A DNA stretch of 64,000 nt from Porphyrobacter sp. IPPAS B-1204 (GTDB lineage: Bacteria > Pseudomonadota > Alphaproteobacteria > Sphingomonadales > Sphingomonadaceae), in NCBI GenBank assembly GCA_003724185.1, contig RHGM01000002.1, positions 126,804-190,803 of the forward strand. The letters run 5' to 3'. Under the pieces are notes generated by a model that did not search any database, had not been told where the DNA came from, and worked only from the letters and a program-made list of their open reading frames with translations. Position numbers and translations under genes: made by a program. Shown piece by piece: positions 9,500 through 17,101 of the stretch (positions are counted from its first letter, which is position 1; every line of letters begins with the position of its first letter).

Positions 9500-10690
9500 T
9501 CAGCCGTCATGCTGCGCAACCATCGCTCGCGAGATCACCGCTCCAATCCGTTCACAAACCTCGAGCACATCAGCGTCATCGAGATGGGCGTAGCGAGCGG
9601 TCATAGCAGTGTTGGCGTGTCCCATGAGCTTCGCAATCATCGGCAGTGTCTCGGACATTGACGCTGCATGGCTAGCAAAGCTGTGTCGCAAATCATGCAT
9701 TCTGACATGGTTCAGCCCGGCGGCGTCCCGGCATGACCGATAGACGTAATCAAGCCGCGAGATAGACAGGGGCTGGTCATTGTACCAGAAGACTTCGTCA
9801 AGTGTTGTGTGAGGCTCAAGGCTGGCAAGGATCGCCTCCCCTGCCCTGCCCAGCCATACAGTGCGTGGACCGGTTTTCGCATCTGTCAGCAGCAGGCGGC
9901 GACCCCGCACTTCATTCCAGGTCAGATTCAGGATCTCGCTCTTGCGGCAACCCGTGAGTGCTATCAGCCGGATGGCCGCAGCTGCCATCGGATGATTGGC
10001 CTCGGCATTGACGAGCGCCACGCCAAAATGCTCGAGCTCTAGCGCCGACAGTCGACATTCATGCTTACGCAGCTTGTTCCGCATGATTCCACGGCACGGG
10101 CTCGCTGATTCTGGAAGAATGCCCCACTCTTCGGCTTTGACGAACAACGCGCGCAAAAGCTCAAATGCGCGGTTGGCCGCTGCTGGTCCTGCTGCCTCCG
10201 TAATCTTTGCAAACCACCGCTGCACATCACCAGAGCCGATCTGGTCAAGATAGGCGTGGGGAAAGGCTCTTTCGAGATGACGGCGATAATTGCGGTTGCT
10301 GCGAAGGGTCGAAGGCTTCCAGCCCGGCGACACAGCGTTCCAGTACTCATCAAGGAACCGCCTAAACATGGGAACGGCGCGGCGCTCCGTACGGCTGCTG
10401 GCGGGGTTCTCGCCAACCTGCGCGCGCAGCAGCACACGGCGCGCGATGGCGCGCGCCTTGGTGATTGTAATGAGCCGCACGTCACACAGAGTGACCGTCC
10501 GCAAGCGGCCCTGCATCTTGGTCTGGACGACATAGACACTGCGCCCGCCGGCATAGCTGCGGGTGCCAAAGCCAGGCTGTCGCGAACACCAGCGCGTATA
10601 ACGCTGCCCGCGCTCGTCAGTGCCTGTAGCTTCAAGGCCGAGCTTTACGAGTTCGGCGGCGACAAGCTCCGATAGTACCCGCGCGTTCAT
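9500..10690 (-). CDS. Tyrosine recombinase (integrase), middle of tandem
   Basis: A 396-residue phage-type integrase. Residues 1-90 form an arm-binding domain (RQPGFGTRSYAGG) and about 105-200 a SAM-like core-binding domain. The catalytic domain shows Arg (ALTGCRKSEILNLTW), HDLRHSFASHAA (HxxR) and the nucleophile Tyr (TAMTARYAHLDD). All catalytic residues are present. Its ATG overlaps the TGA of the upstream recombinase (10687-10690), so the two are translationally coupled. Such pairs suggest two cooperating recombinases. The attachment site was not identified. Confidence 0.9.
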   Translation of the reverse strand: MNARVLSELVAAELVKLGLEATGTDERGQRYTRWCSRQPGFGTRSYAGGRSVYVVQTKMQGRLRTVTLCDVRLITITKARAIARRVLLRAQVGENPASSRTERRAVPMFRRFLDEYWNAVSPGWKPSTLRSNRNYRRHLERAFPHAYLDQIGSGDVQRWFAKITEAAGPAAANRAFELLRALFVKAEEWGILPESASPCRGIMRNKLRKHECRLSALELEHFGVALVNAEANHPMAAAAIRLIALTGCRKSEILNLTWNEVRGRRLLLTDAKTGPRTVWLGRAGEAILASLEPHTTLDEVFWYNDQPLSISRLDYVYRSCRDAAGLNHVRMHDLRHSFASHAASMSETLPMIAKLMGHANTAMTARYAHLDDADVLEVCERIGAVISRAMVAQHDG

Positions 10691-11829
10691 GGCCGAAGCC
10701 CCAATCCGGCGGCAATGGCAGAGCTGACCCGCTCGGCTGCCTGCGCAACATCGTCATCGGCAAGATGGGCATAGCGCTCGGTGGTCTCGGGCAGGGCATG
10801 GCCGAGCAGTCGGCCGATCTGCACCAGCGATATCCCTTCGCGGATCGCGACAGAGGCAAAGCTGTGGCGCAAATCATGCAGGCGCATATCACGCAGCCCT
10901 GCGCGGGCACGCAACGCGATCCAGTGGGGTTGAATGTTCATCGGCGCGGTGCCCGCCGAATTGGGGAAGACAAGCCCTTCCCTCTCGTGTGTGCCCCGCC
11001 CGACCCGTTCGAGCACGGCGCGGGCCGGAGCATTAAGCAGGATGACCTTGGCCCCTGTCTTGCTGTCGTGGAGGAAGATGCGCGGCGGCTTGATCCATTC
11101 CCATCTCAGGCCGGTGATTTCCCCAGAACGCGCGCCGGTGTAAATCAGCAGCCGAATGATCGCCACTGCTTGCGACATCTCCCCTTCCGCGTCCTTCAAT
11201 ACCGCAGCAAGGCTGCGGTATTCCCTGTGACTGAGAAAGCGCTCCTTCTTTGTTGTGGGGTAGCGCGGCATGAGCCGGCAAGGGTTGGACGAAGGCTTAC
11301 GATACCCGAACCGCTCCGCCTCCTGCATCAGCATCGAGAGCACTGGCAAAGCGCGGTTGAAGGCATGCGGCCGCGAGGCCATGCTGTCGCGCCAGCGAAC
11401 GACGTCCGGCTTCAAGATTGTCGCGATGGGCATTTCGCCAAAAGCGGGAATCAACTCTCTGTGCAGCGCGTCCTGATTGCGTTTGAGCGTGCTCGGTTTC
11501 CATGAGCGTGCGAGCGCGCCCATCAGCTCTTCGGCCGCCGTTCCGAAAAGGTCCTGCTCCTGCGCCTGTGTGTCCTCTGGAAGCGGCAGTCCGGCGAGTT
11601 CGGCTGCCGCAATCAGCGCCTGCGCAGTGCGGCGCGCGCGATGCACATCGAGAGCCGGGGGATGGCCTATCGTCTTCAACCGCCGGGCTCTGCGGTCCCG
11701 AAATCTGATCACCCAGCTCTTCGCGCCTGACGAGAAACATCGCAGGCCAAAACCCGGCACGATACTATCCCACAGGATGGTATCGGCTGCGGGCGGCCTC
11801 ATTCGGGCCATGTAACCATCGAGCCGCAT
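10687..11829 (-). CDS. Tyrosine recombinase (integrase), first of tandem
   Basis: A complete integrase with an arm-binding domain (SIVPGFGLRCFSSGAKSWVI) and a core-binding domain. The catalytic domain has Arg (IYTGARSGEITGLRW), HDLRHSFASVA and Tyr (TERYAHLADDD). The frame is open to 12138. I prefer an internal start at 11829 (MRLDG) or 11811 (MARMR), because upstream residues lack conservation and a likely terminator hairpin (12081-12112) would lie inside the longer gene. It is followed by the overlapping second recombinase, forming a two-gene operon plus a third remnant. This resembles recombinase-in-trio arrangements, but all three have P4-type N-termini. Confidence 0.85.
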   Translation of the reverse strand: MRLDGYMARMRPPAADTILWDSIVPGFGLRCFSSGAKSWVIRFRDRRARRLKTIGHPPALDVHRARRTAQALIAAAELAGLPLPEDTQAQEQDLFGTAAEELMGALARSWKPSTLKRNQDALHRELIPAFGEMPIATILKPDVVRWRDSMASRPHAFNRALPVLSMLMQEAERFGYRKPSSNPCRLMPRYPTTKKERFLSHREYRSLAAVLKDAEGEMSQAVAIIRLLIYTGARSGEITGLRWEWIKPPRIFLHDSKTGAKVILLNAPARAVLERVGRGTHEREGLVFPNSAGTAPMNIQPHWIALRARAGLRDMRLHDLRHSFASVAIREGISLVQIGRLLGHALPETTERYAHLADDDVAQAAERVSSAIAAGLGLRP

Positions 11830-12080
11830 CGGGCCGGGATGGTCATACGGCTTCTTTGGCCTTCGCTGTAAATTGCCGTCTGCTTCAGTGGGCAGATAGC
11901 CATTCGGAGAGGGCAACAAACCCCTCTCTGGGACGGTAGCCGGATTGTTATACTTCAATGTGTTAGTGCGACAAACTACCCGATCTCGGGTGTACGGTGT
12001 GCAAAAATCAGGAACTTGTGCCCTGTGCCAGGTCCAGTGCCGTAGGGGGATCACTGGCCCAGATGGTTTTCCGGGGGAGT

Positions 12081-12112
12081 GTGGTCGCGAGCCTGACTCG
12101 CGAACTGACCAC
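12081..12112 (-). terminator. Hairpin downstream of ssb
   Basis: Inner arms TCGCGAG/CTCGCGA (12085-12091 and 12097-12103) enclose a five-base loop. Outer arms GTGGTC/GACCAC (12081-12086, 12107-12112) can pair around a bulge. It lies 23 bases past the ssb stop. No strong T-run follows on the minus strand, so termination is probable rather than certain. Confidence 0.45.
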
Positions 12113-12134
12113 AGACGTTTGGCCTGCCTGCCAA

Positions 12135-12470
12135 TCACAGAAACTCGACGTTTTCGGCGATGATCTCGCAGCCATAGCGGTCGTTGCCTTCGGCGTCCTG
12201 CCAGCGCGAGTAGTGGATGCGGCCCGTCACGGCGAGCTGATCGCCCTTGGCCTTGTGCTGGCGCAGCGGGAGCCCGAGGCCGTTGAAGACGGTGATCTTG
12301 TGGAATTCGGCATCCTTGATCGGGTAGCCGGTTTCAGGGTCCTTCTGGACCTTGCCGTCGCGGATGACCGGGCGTTCGGTCACAATGATCAGTTCGGTGA
12401 TGCGGGTGTCGCTGCGATCGCGGGCAACGGGATCCTTGGCGAGACGGCCGACGAGGTTGACGATGCTCAT
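12135..12470 (-). CDS. ssb: Single-stranded DNA-binding protein (plasmid type)
   Basis: The 111-residue OB-fold protein binds single-stranded DNA during replication, recombination or conjugative transfer. It opens MSIVNLVGRLAKDPVARD and has the SSB core strands (AEFHKITVFNGLGLPLRQ, KGDQLAVTGRIHYSRW, YGCEIIAENVEFL). The acidic C-terminal tail of chromosomal SSB is missing, as is common for accessory plasmid or ICE SSBs. ATG 12470 has an AGGAGG site nine bases upstream. It sits next to recombinase genes, supporting a role in mobile-element biology. Confidence 0.88.
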   Translation of the reverse strand: MSIVNLVGRLAKDPVARDRSDTRITELIIVTERPVIRDGKVQKDPETGYPIKDAEFHKITVFNGLGLPLRQHKAKGDQLAVTGRIHYSRWQDAEGNDRYGCEIIAENVEFL

Positions 12471-12939
12471 TGCAAGAGCCTCCTTGATGCCGACGGCTCG
12501 TCCGCCGGTGCCCTTATCGAGCCTCGGCGAGAGAGCTGGGACACCGCGCGCCTCCGCGCGCGGGGAACCTCGAAAATCGAGGTGGTGCGGGCAGCACGGC
12601 TTGCCGGGCAACACGGCTCGCATTTCTGCAGGTTGGCCCTAAACTCGACCAGAGAGGCAGGGGCACTGGGCGGCGGACGTGCTGTTGGCGCAGAAGCTCA
12701 TTGCGCGCCTGAACATCAATTTCGCTGCGTACCGTCTTGCTGTCGACGGTGATAATCGCAGGATTGATTGTCCGATTTCGCCGATTTCGGTGAGCGAATA
12801 GTCCCTTGGCGGCAGTAGTCCGGACCACCTGACCTTGGCTATCTGGTGTGCCGATCCGCAAGGTTGGCGCCACTGGCCTGGCGTGGATGCACAATCGGAC
12901 AAAACCCAAAGGGGGCTGCCTGTTTGCACGTTGCGCCAA
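12471..12939. other. Intergenic region upstream of ssb
   Basis: No gene supported. It holds the ssb ribosome site and a GC hairpin (CCGCGCG/CGCGCGG, 12544-12550 and 12557-12563) about 75 bases before the ssb start. Open frames here lack protein-like composition. Confidence 0.4.
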
Positions 12940-13344
12940 TCAATCCCGATCGACAGGAGCTGCTCTCCAAGCTGCTATGGCATCGATGATCTTTGCGGTG
13001 AACCGCGGTGGGAGTCGTCCGGCAATGTACCCGAGCTGCTTCATCAGGGGTCTGATGTCGAACCCGGGCCAGGTGAACCGGTTGAATTCCGAAATGACGA
13101 TGGCGCTACCAGGAGCCAGTCCGGCTGTGCGCGCGATCTCATCGGGGATCACGATGGCGTTCTTGCGCCCCTCGCCCTTGGTCGTGATCGCGGCGACCAG
13201 ATAGCGTGACCCCTCCACACCCACGACAACGACAAAGCGTTCCTTGACGCCCTCGTCGCGGCCTTGGCGCTGCTCTTCCTCGAAGAGGTAGACGTATCGG
13301 AGGATATGGCCTGCGGCGGGGCGGTCACTCTTCCCAGAGGTCAT
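12940..13344 (-). CDS. Probable toxin partner of Phd-type antitoxin (PemK/MazF-like?)
   Basis: The 134-residue protein starts at ATG 13344, inside the last codons of the antitoxin gene (20-base overlap), a typical toxin arrangement. Its middle (FVVVVGVEGSRYLVAAITTK) and the ELVIP-like VIPDEIARTAGLAPGSAIV stretch suggest a small beta-barrel like the PemK/MazF fold. The canonical RG..W/P motifs are not clear, so the family assignment is weak. The operon context is the stronger argument for toxin function. Confidence 0.55.
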   Translation of the reverse strand: MTSGKSDRPAAGHILRYVYLFEEEQRQGRDEGVKERFVVVVGVEGSRYLVAAITTKGEGRKNAIVIPDEIARTAGLAPGSAIVISEFNRFTWPGFDIRPLMKQLGYIAGRLPPRFTAKIIDAIAAWRAAPVDRD

Positions 13345-13627
13345 TGGCAAGTTCGCTGTCCGAAGGCCGTGCATTGGCGAAAGCTTGGCGGTCGGCTTCG
13401 GTCATGTCGGACGAAGCGACAGCTTCGATATTCATGTGATCTGCGATCATACCGCGCGCCGCCTGTTCAAGATGGCGGAAATATTCGCTATCTGCGATCA
13501 CATGCCGCTCGCGGCCATGGCTGGTGAGGACGACCGGCTGCTTGGTCGCAAGGTCGAGGAACTCGCCGGTGTTGTTGTGAAACCGGGTCAGGGGAACCCT
13601 GGGGTGTTCATTCGCCGTCGCTGGCAT
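13325..13627 (-). CDS. Phd/YefM-family antitoxin
   Basis: The 100-residue protein has the Phd/YefM N-terminal fold (PRVPLTRFHNNTGEFLDLAT, KQPVVLTSHGRERHVI, DSEYFRHLE) and an acidic C-terminus that would wrap the toxin. ATG 13627 has GAGGAG ten bases upstream; a longer frame to 13660 is not needed. It overlaps the downstream toxin gene and probably autoregulates the pair through its DNA-binding N-terminus. Confidence 0.82.
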   Translation of the reverse strand: MPATANEHPRVPLTRFHNNTGEFLDLATKQPVVLTSHGRERHVIADSEYFRHLEQAARGMIADHMNIEAVASSDMTEADRQAFANARPSDSELANDLWEE

Positions 13628-13703
13628 GGTGGTATCTCCTCGTGGCACCCAAAATAGCAATTATTGTCAAAATAGCAAGATTTCTGCGACGGCGATTGCC
13701 CCG

Positions 13704-14075
13704 CTAATCGTCCACCTCTGTCGCCGGCAGCTCCGGCAATAATGGGACGAGGCCCGCATCAATCGCAAAGCCCAGAGTTCTTGCGAGGCGGCAGGCTCGA
13801 GTGATTGACCCGTCCGGAACATCGAGCGCCTTTTCAATGTGGCCAAGGGTTTCGCCCGGACCGGGCTCACAGACCGCGTGAAGCTTGCCCGGTTCTGCGG
13901 TGATAGCAAAGGGCCAGGTCATCGCGACGCCGACAACCCTTTCATCGAGAATGAGCAGAGTATCGCCAGCAGCGATAGTCTCGTCGGTCTGTACGGCGTC
14001 GTAGGCATTGCCCGTCGAAGCGAACGCATGGATCCGCCAGGCGCTGAAGGCGAAGCGCTCGCTATCAGTCAGCAT
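13704..14075 (-). CDS. Hypothetical protein, 123 aa
   Basis: A small acidic soluble protein with no recognised domain and no signal peptide. The start at 14075 has an AAGGGGG-like site. The composition (mixed hydrophobic core, acidic end ELPATEVDD) is protein-like. It lies 76 bases upstream of the Phd/toxin pair on the same strand and could be co-transcribed with it. Confidence 0.55.
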   Translation of the reverse strand: MLTDSERFAFSAWRIHAFASTGNAYDAVQTDETIAAGDTLLILDERVVGVAMTWPFAITAEPGKLHAVCEPGPGETLGHIEKALDVPDGSITRACRLARTLGFAIDAGLVPLLPELPATEVDD

Positions 14076-14288
14076 GGAAGGCCCCCTTTAGAAAAGGCGC
14101 GCTGCGCCGCTTCCGGAAAGGCTACGGTGAGGTTCCGGTGGAGCGGTCCGGAGGACGCCGGAAAGAATGCGCCGGTGCTGCTCGGCCGTGTGATCCGCAG
14201 CGCGCTTGCGACGGCATCGGCTTGTAGCACTGTTGAAGCAGGCGCGTGTCGCTTCCGGCCCGAAACCGCCGCTTGAGGTGCTCGAACC

Positions 14289-15122
14289 ATGAACCGCGCA
14301 GCCATCTTGATCGCCCTCGCGCTGGCAATGCTCGCCGCTCCGCTGTCGGCGCAGACACGCGAAACGGCTCGGGCCGACCACAAGCCAATCATGCTCAGGC
14401 AGCTGCTCTCGGGCAAGGAGCGGATCGATCCGGCCAAGGCCTATATCTTCATTCGCAGCCCGCAGGGTCGCGCCGCGGGCACCTTCCTCAAGACCCCGAC
14501 CCCGGCTGAAATCGCCAGTTACGAGGCCAATCCGCAAGGGCGGTTGTGGGGGGGAGATCCGTATCCGATCGATGTGAACATGACCGTGACATTCGGCCCC
14601 AAATCCTTCTTCGACAGGACCGACGGGCCAGACGGAATCTTTACCTATCTGACCGAGGTCGAGGCGGGCGAATACACCTATCTCGGGCCGATGATCGTCA
14701 CTACCAGTGGCCCGGCTCCCGGGGAGTGCTATTGCATGGGATCGGTCAAGTTCGAGGCGAAGGCGGGACAGATCACCTCGCTCGGCGATTTCCTCAGCCT
14801 GGGCTGGGCAGACCGCGAGGCCTTCATGCAAACCACCATCGACCCCGCATCGATCCCCGATCGTCCGGCAGTGCCGACCGACTGGAGCGTGCCGGAAAGC
14901 CTCGCGCAGTATCCGCACGCCAAGGCCGAACTGCGCGCCGCCGGCCGACGCGACAACTTCTTCAACGCGCTGGTTGGGCGGATTCCTCCGGTGCCCGGCG
15001 TGCTGGCCTATGACCGGGATGTGGTGATCGACCTCGCCGCGCAGGCCGAGGCCGAAGCGCGCGCCAAGGCAATGCCCGACAGTGGATCCGCCCCCAATCA
15101 CATCCGCTCCTCTCAACCATGA
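14289..15122 (+). CDS. Secreted/periplasmic protein of unknown function
   Basis: The 277-residue protein has a clear Sec signal peptide (residues 1-22, NRAAILIALALAMLAAPLSA, then QT). The mature part holds aromatic and Gly-rich beta-type segments (AYIFIRSPQGRAAGTFLKT, GIFTYLTEVEAGEYTYLGPM) and a GECYCMGSVKFEAKAG stretch with two closely spaced Cys. I do not recognise a family; the layout suggests a beta-sandwich carrier-like fold. The last residues (SGSAPNHIRSSQP) look nonconserved and may be readthrough of an altered 3' end. A 51-bp dispersed repeat begins 18 bases after the stop. Confidence 0.7.
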   Translation: MNRAAILIALALAMLAAPLSAQTRETARADHKPIMLRQLLSGKERIDPAKAYIFIRSPQGRAAGTFLKTPTPAEIASYEANPQGRLWGGDPYPIDVNMTVTFGPKSFFDRTDGPDGIFTYLTEVEAGEYTYLGPMIVTTSGPAPGECYCMGSVKFEAKAGQITSLGDFLSLGWADREAFMQTTIDPASIPDRPAVPTDWSVPESLAQYPHAKAELRAAGRRDNFFNALVGRIPPVPGVLAYDRDVVIDLAAQAEAEARAKAMPDSGSAPNHIRSSQP

Positions 15123-15139
15123 AGTGCCATGGCAGCATC

Positions 15140-15190
15140 GGGGTCGCTTCCAGAAAGGCAGGATTTTTCCAGAAGCGAAGCAGAGCCGCC
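15140..15190 (+). repeat. 51-bp dispersed repeat, copy B
   Basis: Starts GGGGTCGCTTCCAGAAAGGC and ends GAGCCGCC. Same length and orientation as copy A at 8780 and inverted relative to copy C at 33686. It sits just behind the stop codon of the secreted protein gene. Confidence 0.7.
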
Positions 15191-15422
15191 GTGCCGCTTT
15201 CGAGGGGCAGAGCGCGGAAAGTACGCTAAACAACGCTAAGCAAGAGCAAGGCACGAACATTGCGCCGCGGGCATCGCAAATCTGGCCGGAGGCGGATGCT
15301 CACCTGCCGAGCTTCACTTCATCCCCAATGTCAGGCGGCAGCTCTCCACAGGCCTGATCGCATGTCACTGCTGGCAGCGGCAATGAACGCAATGAGCGCC
15401 GATACGTCGGTTACAGCCTCAA
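15191..15422. other. Intergenic, no feature recognised
   Basis: Between the repeat and the AbrB gene I see no gene or clear regulatory element. Confidence 0.35.
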
Positions 15423-15665
15423 TCATTCACCGCTATCCGCCCGCCTGTTTGCCAGAAAGTCATCGACCGACATGCCCGGCAGGTCCGCATATTTGGCAAA
15501 GGTGGCTTTCACCTTATCGAGGACCTGCTCCAATGAGCGAAGCGTCACCTCCTCGTCGCCTACCTCCAGGATCACGGCTCCGCCCTTTTCAACACCAAGC
15601 TGTTTGCGGACGGCAGCCGGGAGAACCATGCGGCCATTCTCCGTCACTTTGACCTTGATACCCAT
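15423..15665 (-). CDS. AbrB/SpoVT-type transcription factor, orphan antitoxin-like
   Basis: The 80-residue protein carries a swapped-hairpin AbrB domain (KVKVTENGRMVLPAAVRKQL, then the VGDEEVTLRS strand) and a C-terminal region like VapB tails (SVDDFLANRRADSGE). ATG 15665 is preferred over GTG 15674. No toxin gene follows within 400 bases, and the nearest PIN toxin has its own overlapping antitoxin. It is therefore an orphan antitoxin or a lone regulator. Confidence 0.78.
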   Translation of the reverse strand: MGIKVKVTENGRMVLPAAVRKQLGVEKGGAVILEVGDEEVTLRSLEQVLDKVKATFAKYADLPGMSVDDFLANRRADSGE

Positions 15666-15772
15666 AAATCTCACTCGAACGCCTTTGTGGCATTATGTGT
15701 TCGAAGGAGGGCGTTTCAGGACCAGCAACACCTGATCAGGAGGCTCGTAAAGGAAACGCTCGAAATTCGAGC

Positions 15773-16162
15773 TTACCGAACCATCTCAATGGATAAGCCA
15801 ATATCGAGGTCGGCCCAAGCTTGGTCCGCGGTGACGGCAACAGCGTTGCGGCTTGCCGCCAGCGCAAGGCAGTATCGATCGCCGAGGGAAAGACCTTTCC
15901 CACGCGTCTGAGCGCGCATCAGCCCCGCCCTCATCGCCAACTCGCGGTCGGCCATCACAAGCTCGACATCCAGCTGCTCCATGATTTCGACGATCTGCTC
16001 AGCCGGTGTGCCACGATCGACAAGCTTCGCAGCCACCTCGGAATAGTTCACCGAACACAGGAGCGCGCCGTCCATCCTTTCGGCGACTACATCTGCGCCC
16101 GGCTCGTCGAAGAACGCAGCCAGCACAGCTGACGCATCGAGGACATAGACTGGCTCAGTCAC
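15773..16162 (-). CDS. vapC: VapC-like PIN-domain toxin
   Basis: A PIN-domain endoribonuclease of about 129 residues. The acidic catalytic residues are visible: Asp in VLDASAVLAAF, Glu in NYSEVAAKL, Asp in LSLGDRYCLALA and Asp in VTADQAW. The likely start is GTG 16162, which overlaps the antitoxin stop (GTGACTGA); an upstream ATG at 16189 lies inside the antitoxin. The overlap supports translational coupling and a functional VapBC pair. Confidence 0.85.
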   Translation of the reverse strand: MTEPVYVLDASAVLAAFFDEPGADVVAERMDGALLCSVNYSEVAAKLVDRGTPAEQIVEIMEQLDVELVMADRELAMRAGLMRAQTRGKGLSLGDRYCLALAASRNAVAVTADQAWADLDIGLSIEMVR

Positions 16163-16403
16163 GCGCGGCCTCAGCACGGCGATCAGCAATCAGTTCATCA
16201 GCGACGGAGCCTGATTCCAGCGCATAGGGACGAAGCATCGTCTGAATGCGCTTGAGAACGTCGCGGCGAGGCCGGACATGAAGCTCGCCATCGACGACCC
16301 GCATGACCACCTGATCACCATCGGCCAGTCCAAGTTCGCGGCGAACGTCAGCCGGGAGCTGCAACCGTCCGCCACTGACGAGGCGCCCTTTGTGCATGTG
16401 CAT
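16155..16403 (-). CDS. vapB: VapB-like AbrB-family antitoxin
   Basis: The 82-residue protein has an AbrB domain (GRLVSGGRLQLPADVRRELG, DGDQVVMRVVDGELHV) and a C-terminal toxin-binding tail. It starts at ATG 16403, with AAGGAC upstream, and ends overlapping the vapC start by eight bases. It probably represses its own promoter as a VapBC complex. Confidence 0.85.
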   Translation of the reverse strand: MHMHKGRLVSGGRLQLPADVRRELGLADGDQVVMRVVDGELHVRPRRDVLKRIQTMLRPYALESGSVADELIADRRAEAARD

Positions 16404-16615
16404 TGTACTGTCCTTAGGGGTGCTACAGATTTATTTACGCCGTACAGATGATCGACCATTTCGACAAGATCATCGTGCGGACGAAAGGGATCGTTCAACG
16501 GACACTTTGCGGGCGCCAAAATTCAAACCCCTTTCCCTCCGCAATTCCGGCTTGCTGCTTATCTCATTAAGGTGGTGCGCTTTATATTCTCACACAGGGG
16601 CCTCATCCGTTACAA

Positions 16616-17101
16616 GTGACCGACACACTCATCGGATATGCCCGCTGCTCGACCGACAAGCAGGACCTCACCGCACAGCGTCGCGCGCTGATCGAGCGCG
16701 GCGTGCCCGAGGATCGCATCTACATGGATCCACCTTACAACACCGGCGGGAAAGACTGGGTCTATAACGACCACTACATCGACAAGAACGACCGCTATCG
16801 TCACTCCACGTGGCTCGAGTTCCTCTATAGCCAGCTGACTTTGGTGCGCGATCTGCTGACCAATGGCGGGGTCATTCTCGTATCCATCAACGACGAGAAC
16901 CGCGCCAAGCTCGAACTGCTGATGGACGAGGCGCTGCCAAGCATGCGGATCAGTTCATTCAGATGGCGAACGCGCGTTGGCGGGATGGCTGCCAAAGGCG
17001 CACCTACCCAAAGATCCTTAGCGGCTCACGGCAGAGCCTTAACGCCTATGGTTAATAACCCGGGACAGCGGGCCCATCGGGCTGTCCGGGAGAACTTATG
17101 A
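16616..17101 (+). pseudogene. Chimera: serine recombinase N-terminus joined to a DNA methylase fragment
   Basis: From GTG 16616, residues 1-35 are the start of a resolvase/invertase (LIGYARCSTDKQDLTAQRRAL with the catalytic Ser in ARCSTD). At RIYMD the sequence switches to an adenine-specific methyltransferase: DPPYNTG (motif IV), then YRHSTWLEFLYSQL, and NGGVILVSINDENRAKLELL. After about 120 residues it loses homology (RWRTRVGGMAAKG). The junction falls at a shared Tyr-x-Asp, suggesting recombination between two genes at a short similarity. Neither enzyme is complete. The last four bases overlap the next gene (ATGA). Confidence 0.75.

Noticed and set aside
8711..11829. A canonical recombinase-in-trio (RIT) element
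   Set aside because: The third gene is truncated and all three have P4-type arm-binding N-termini; no RIT-type terminal repeats were seen.
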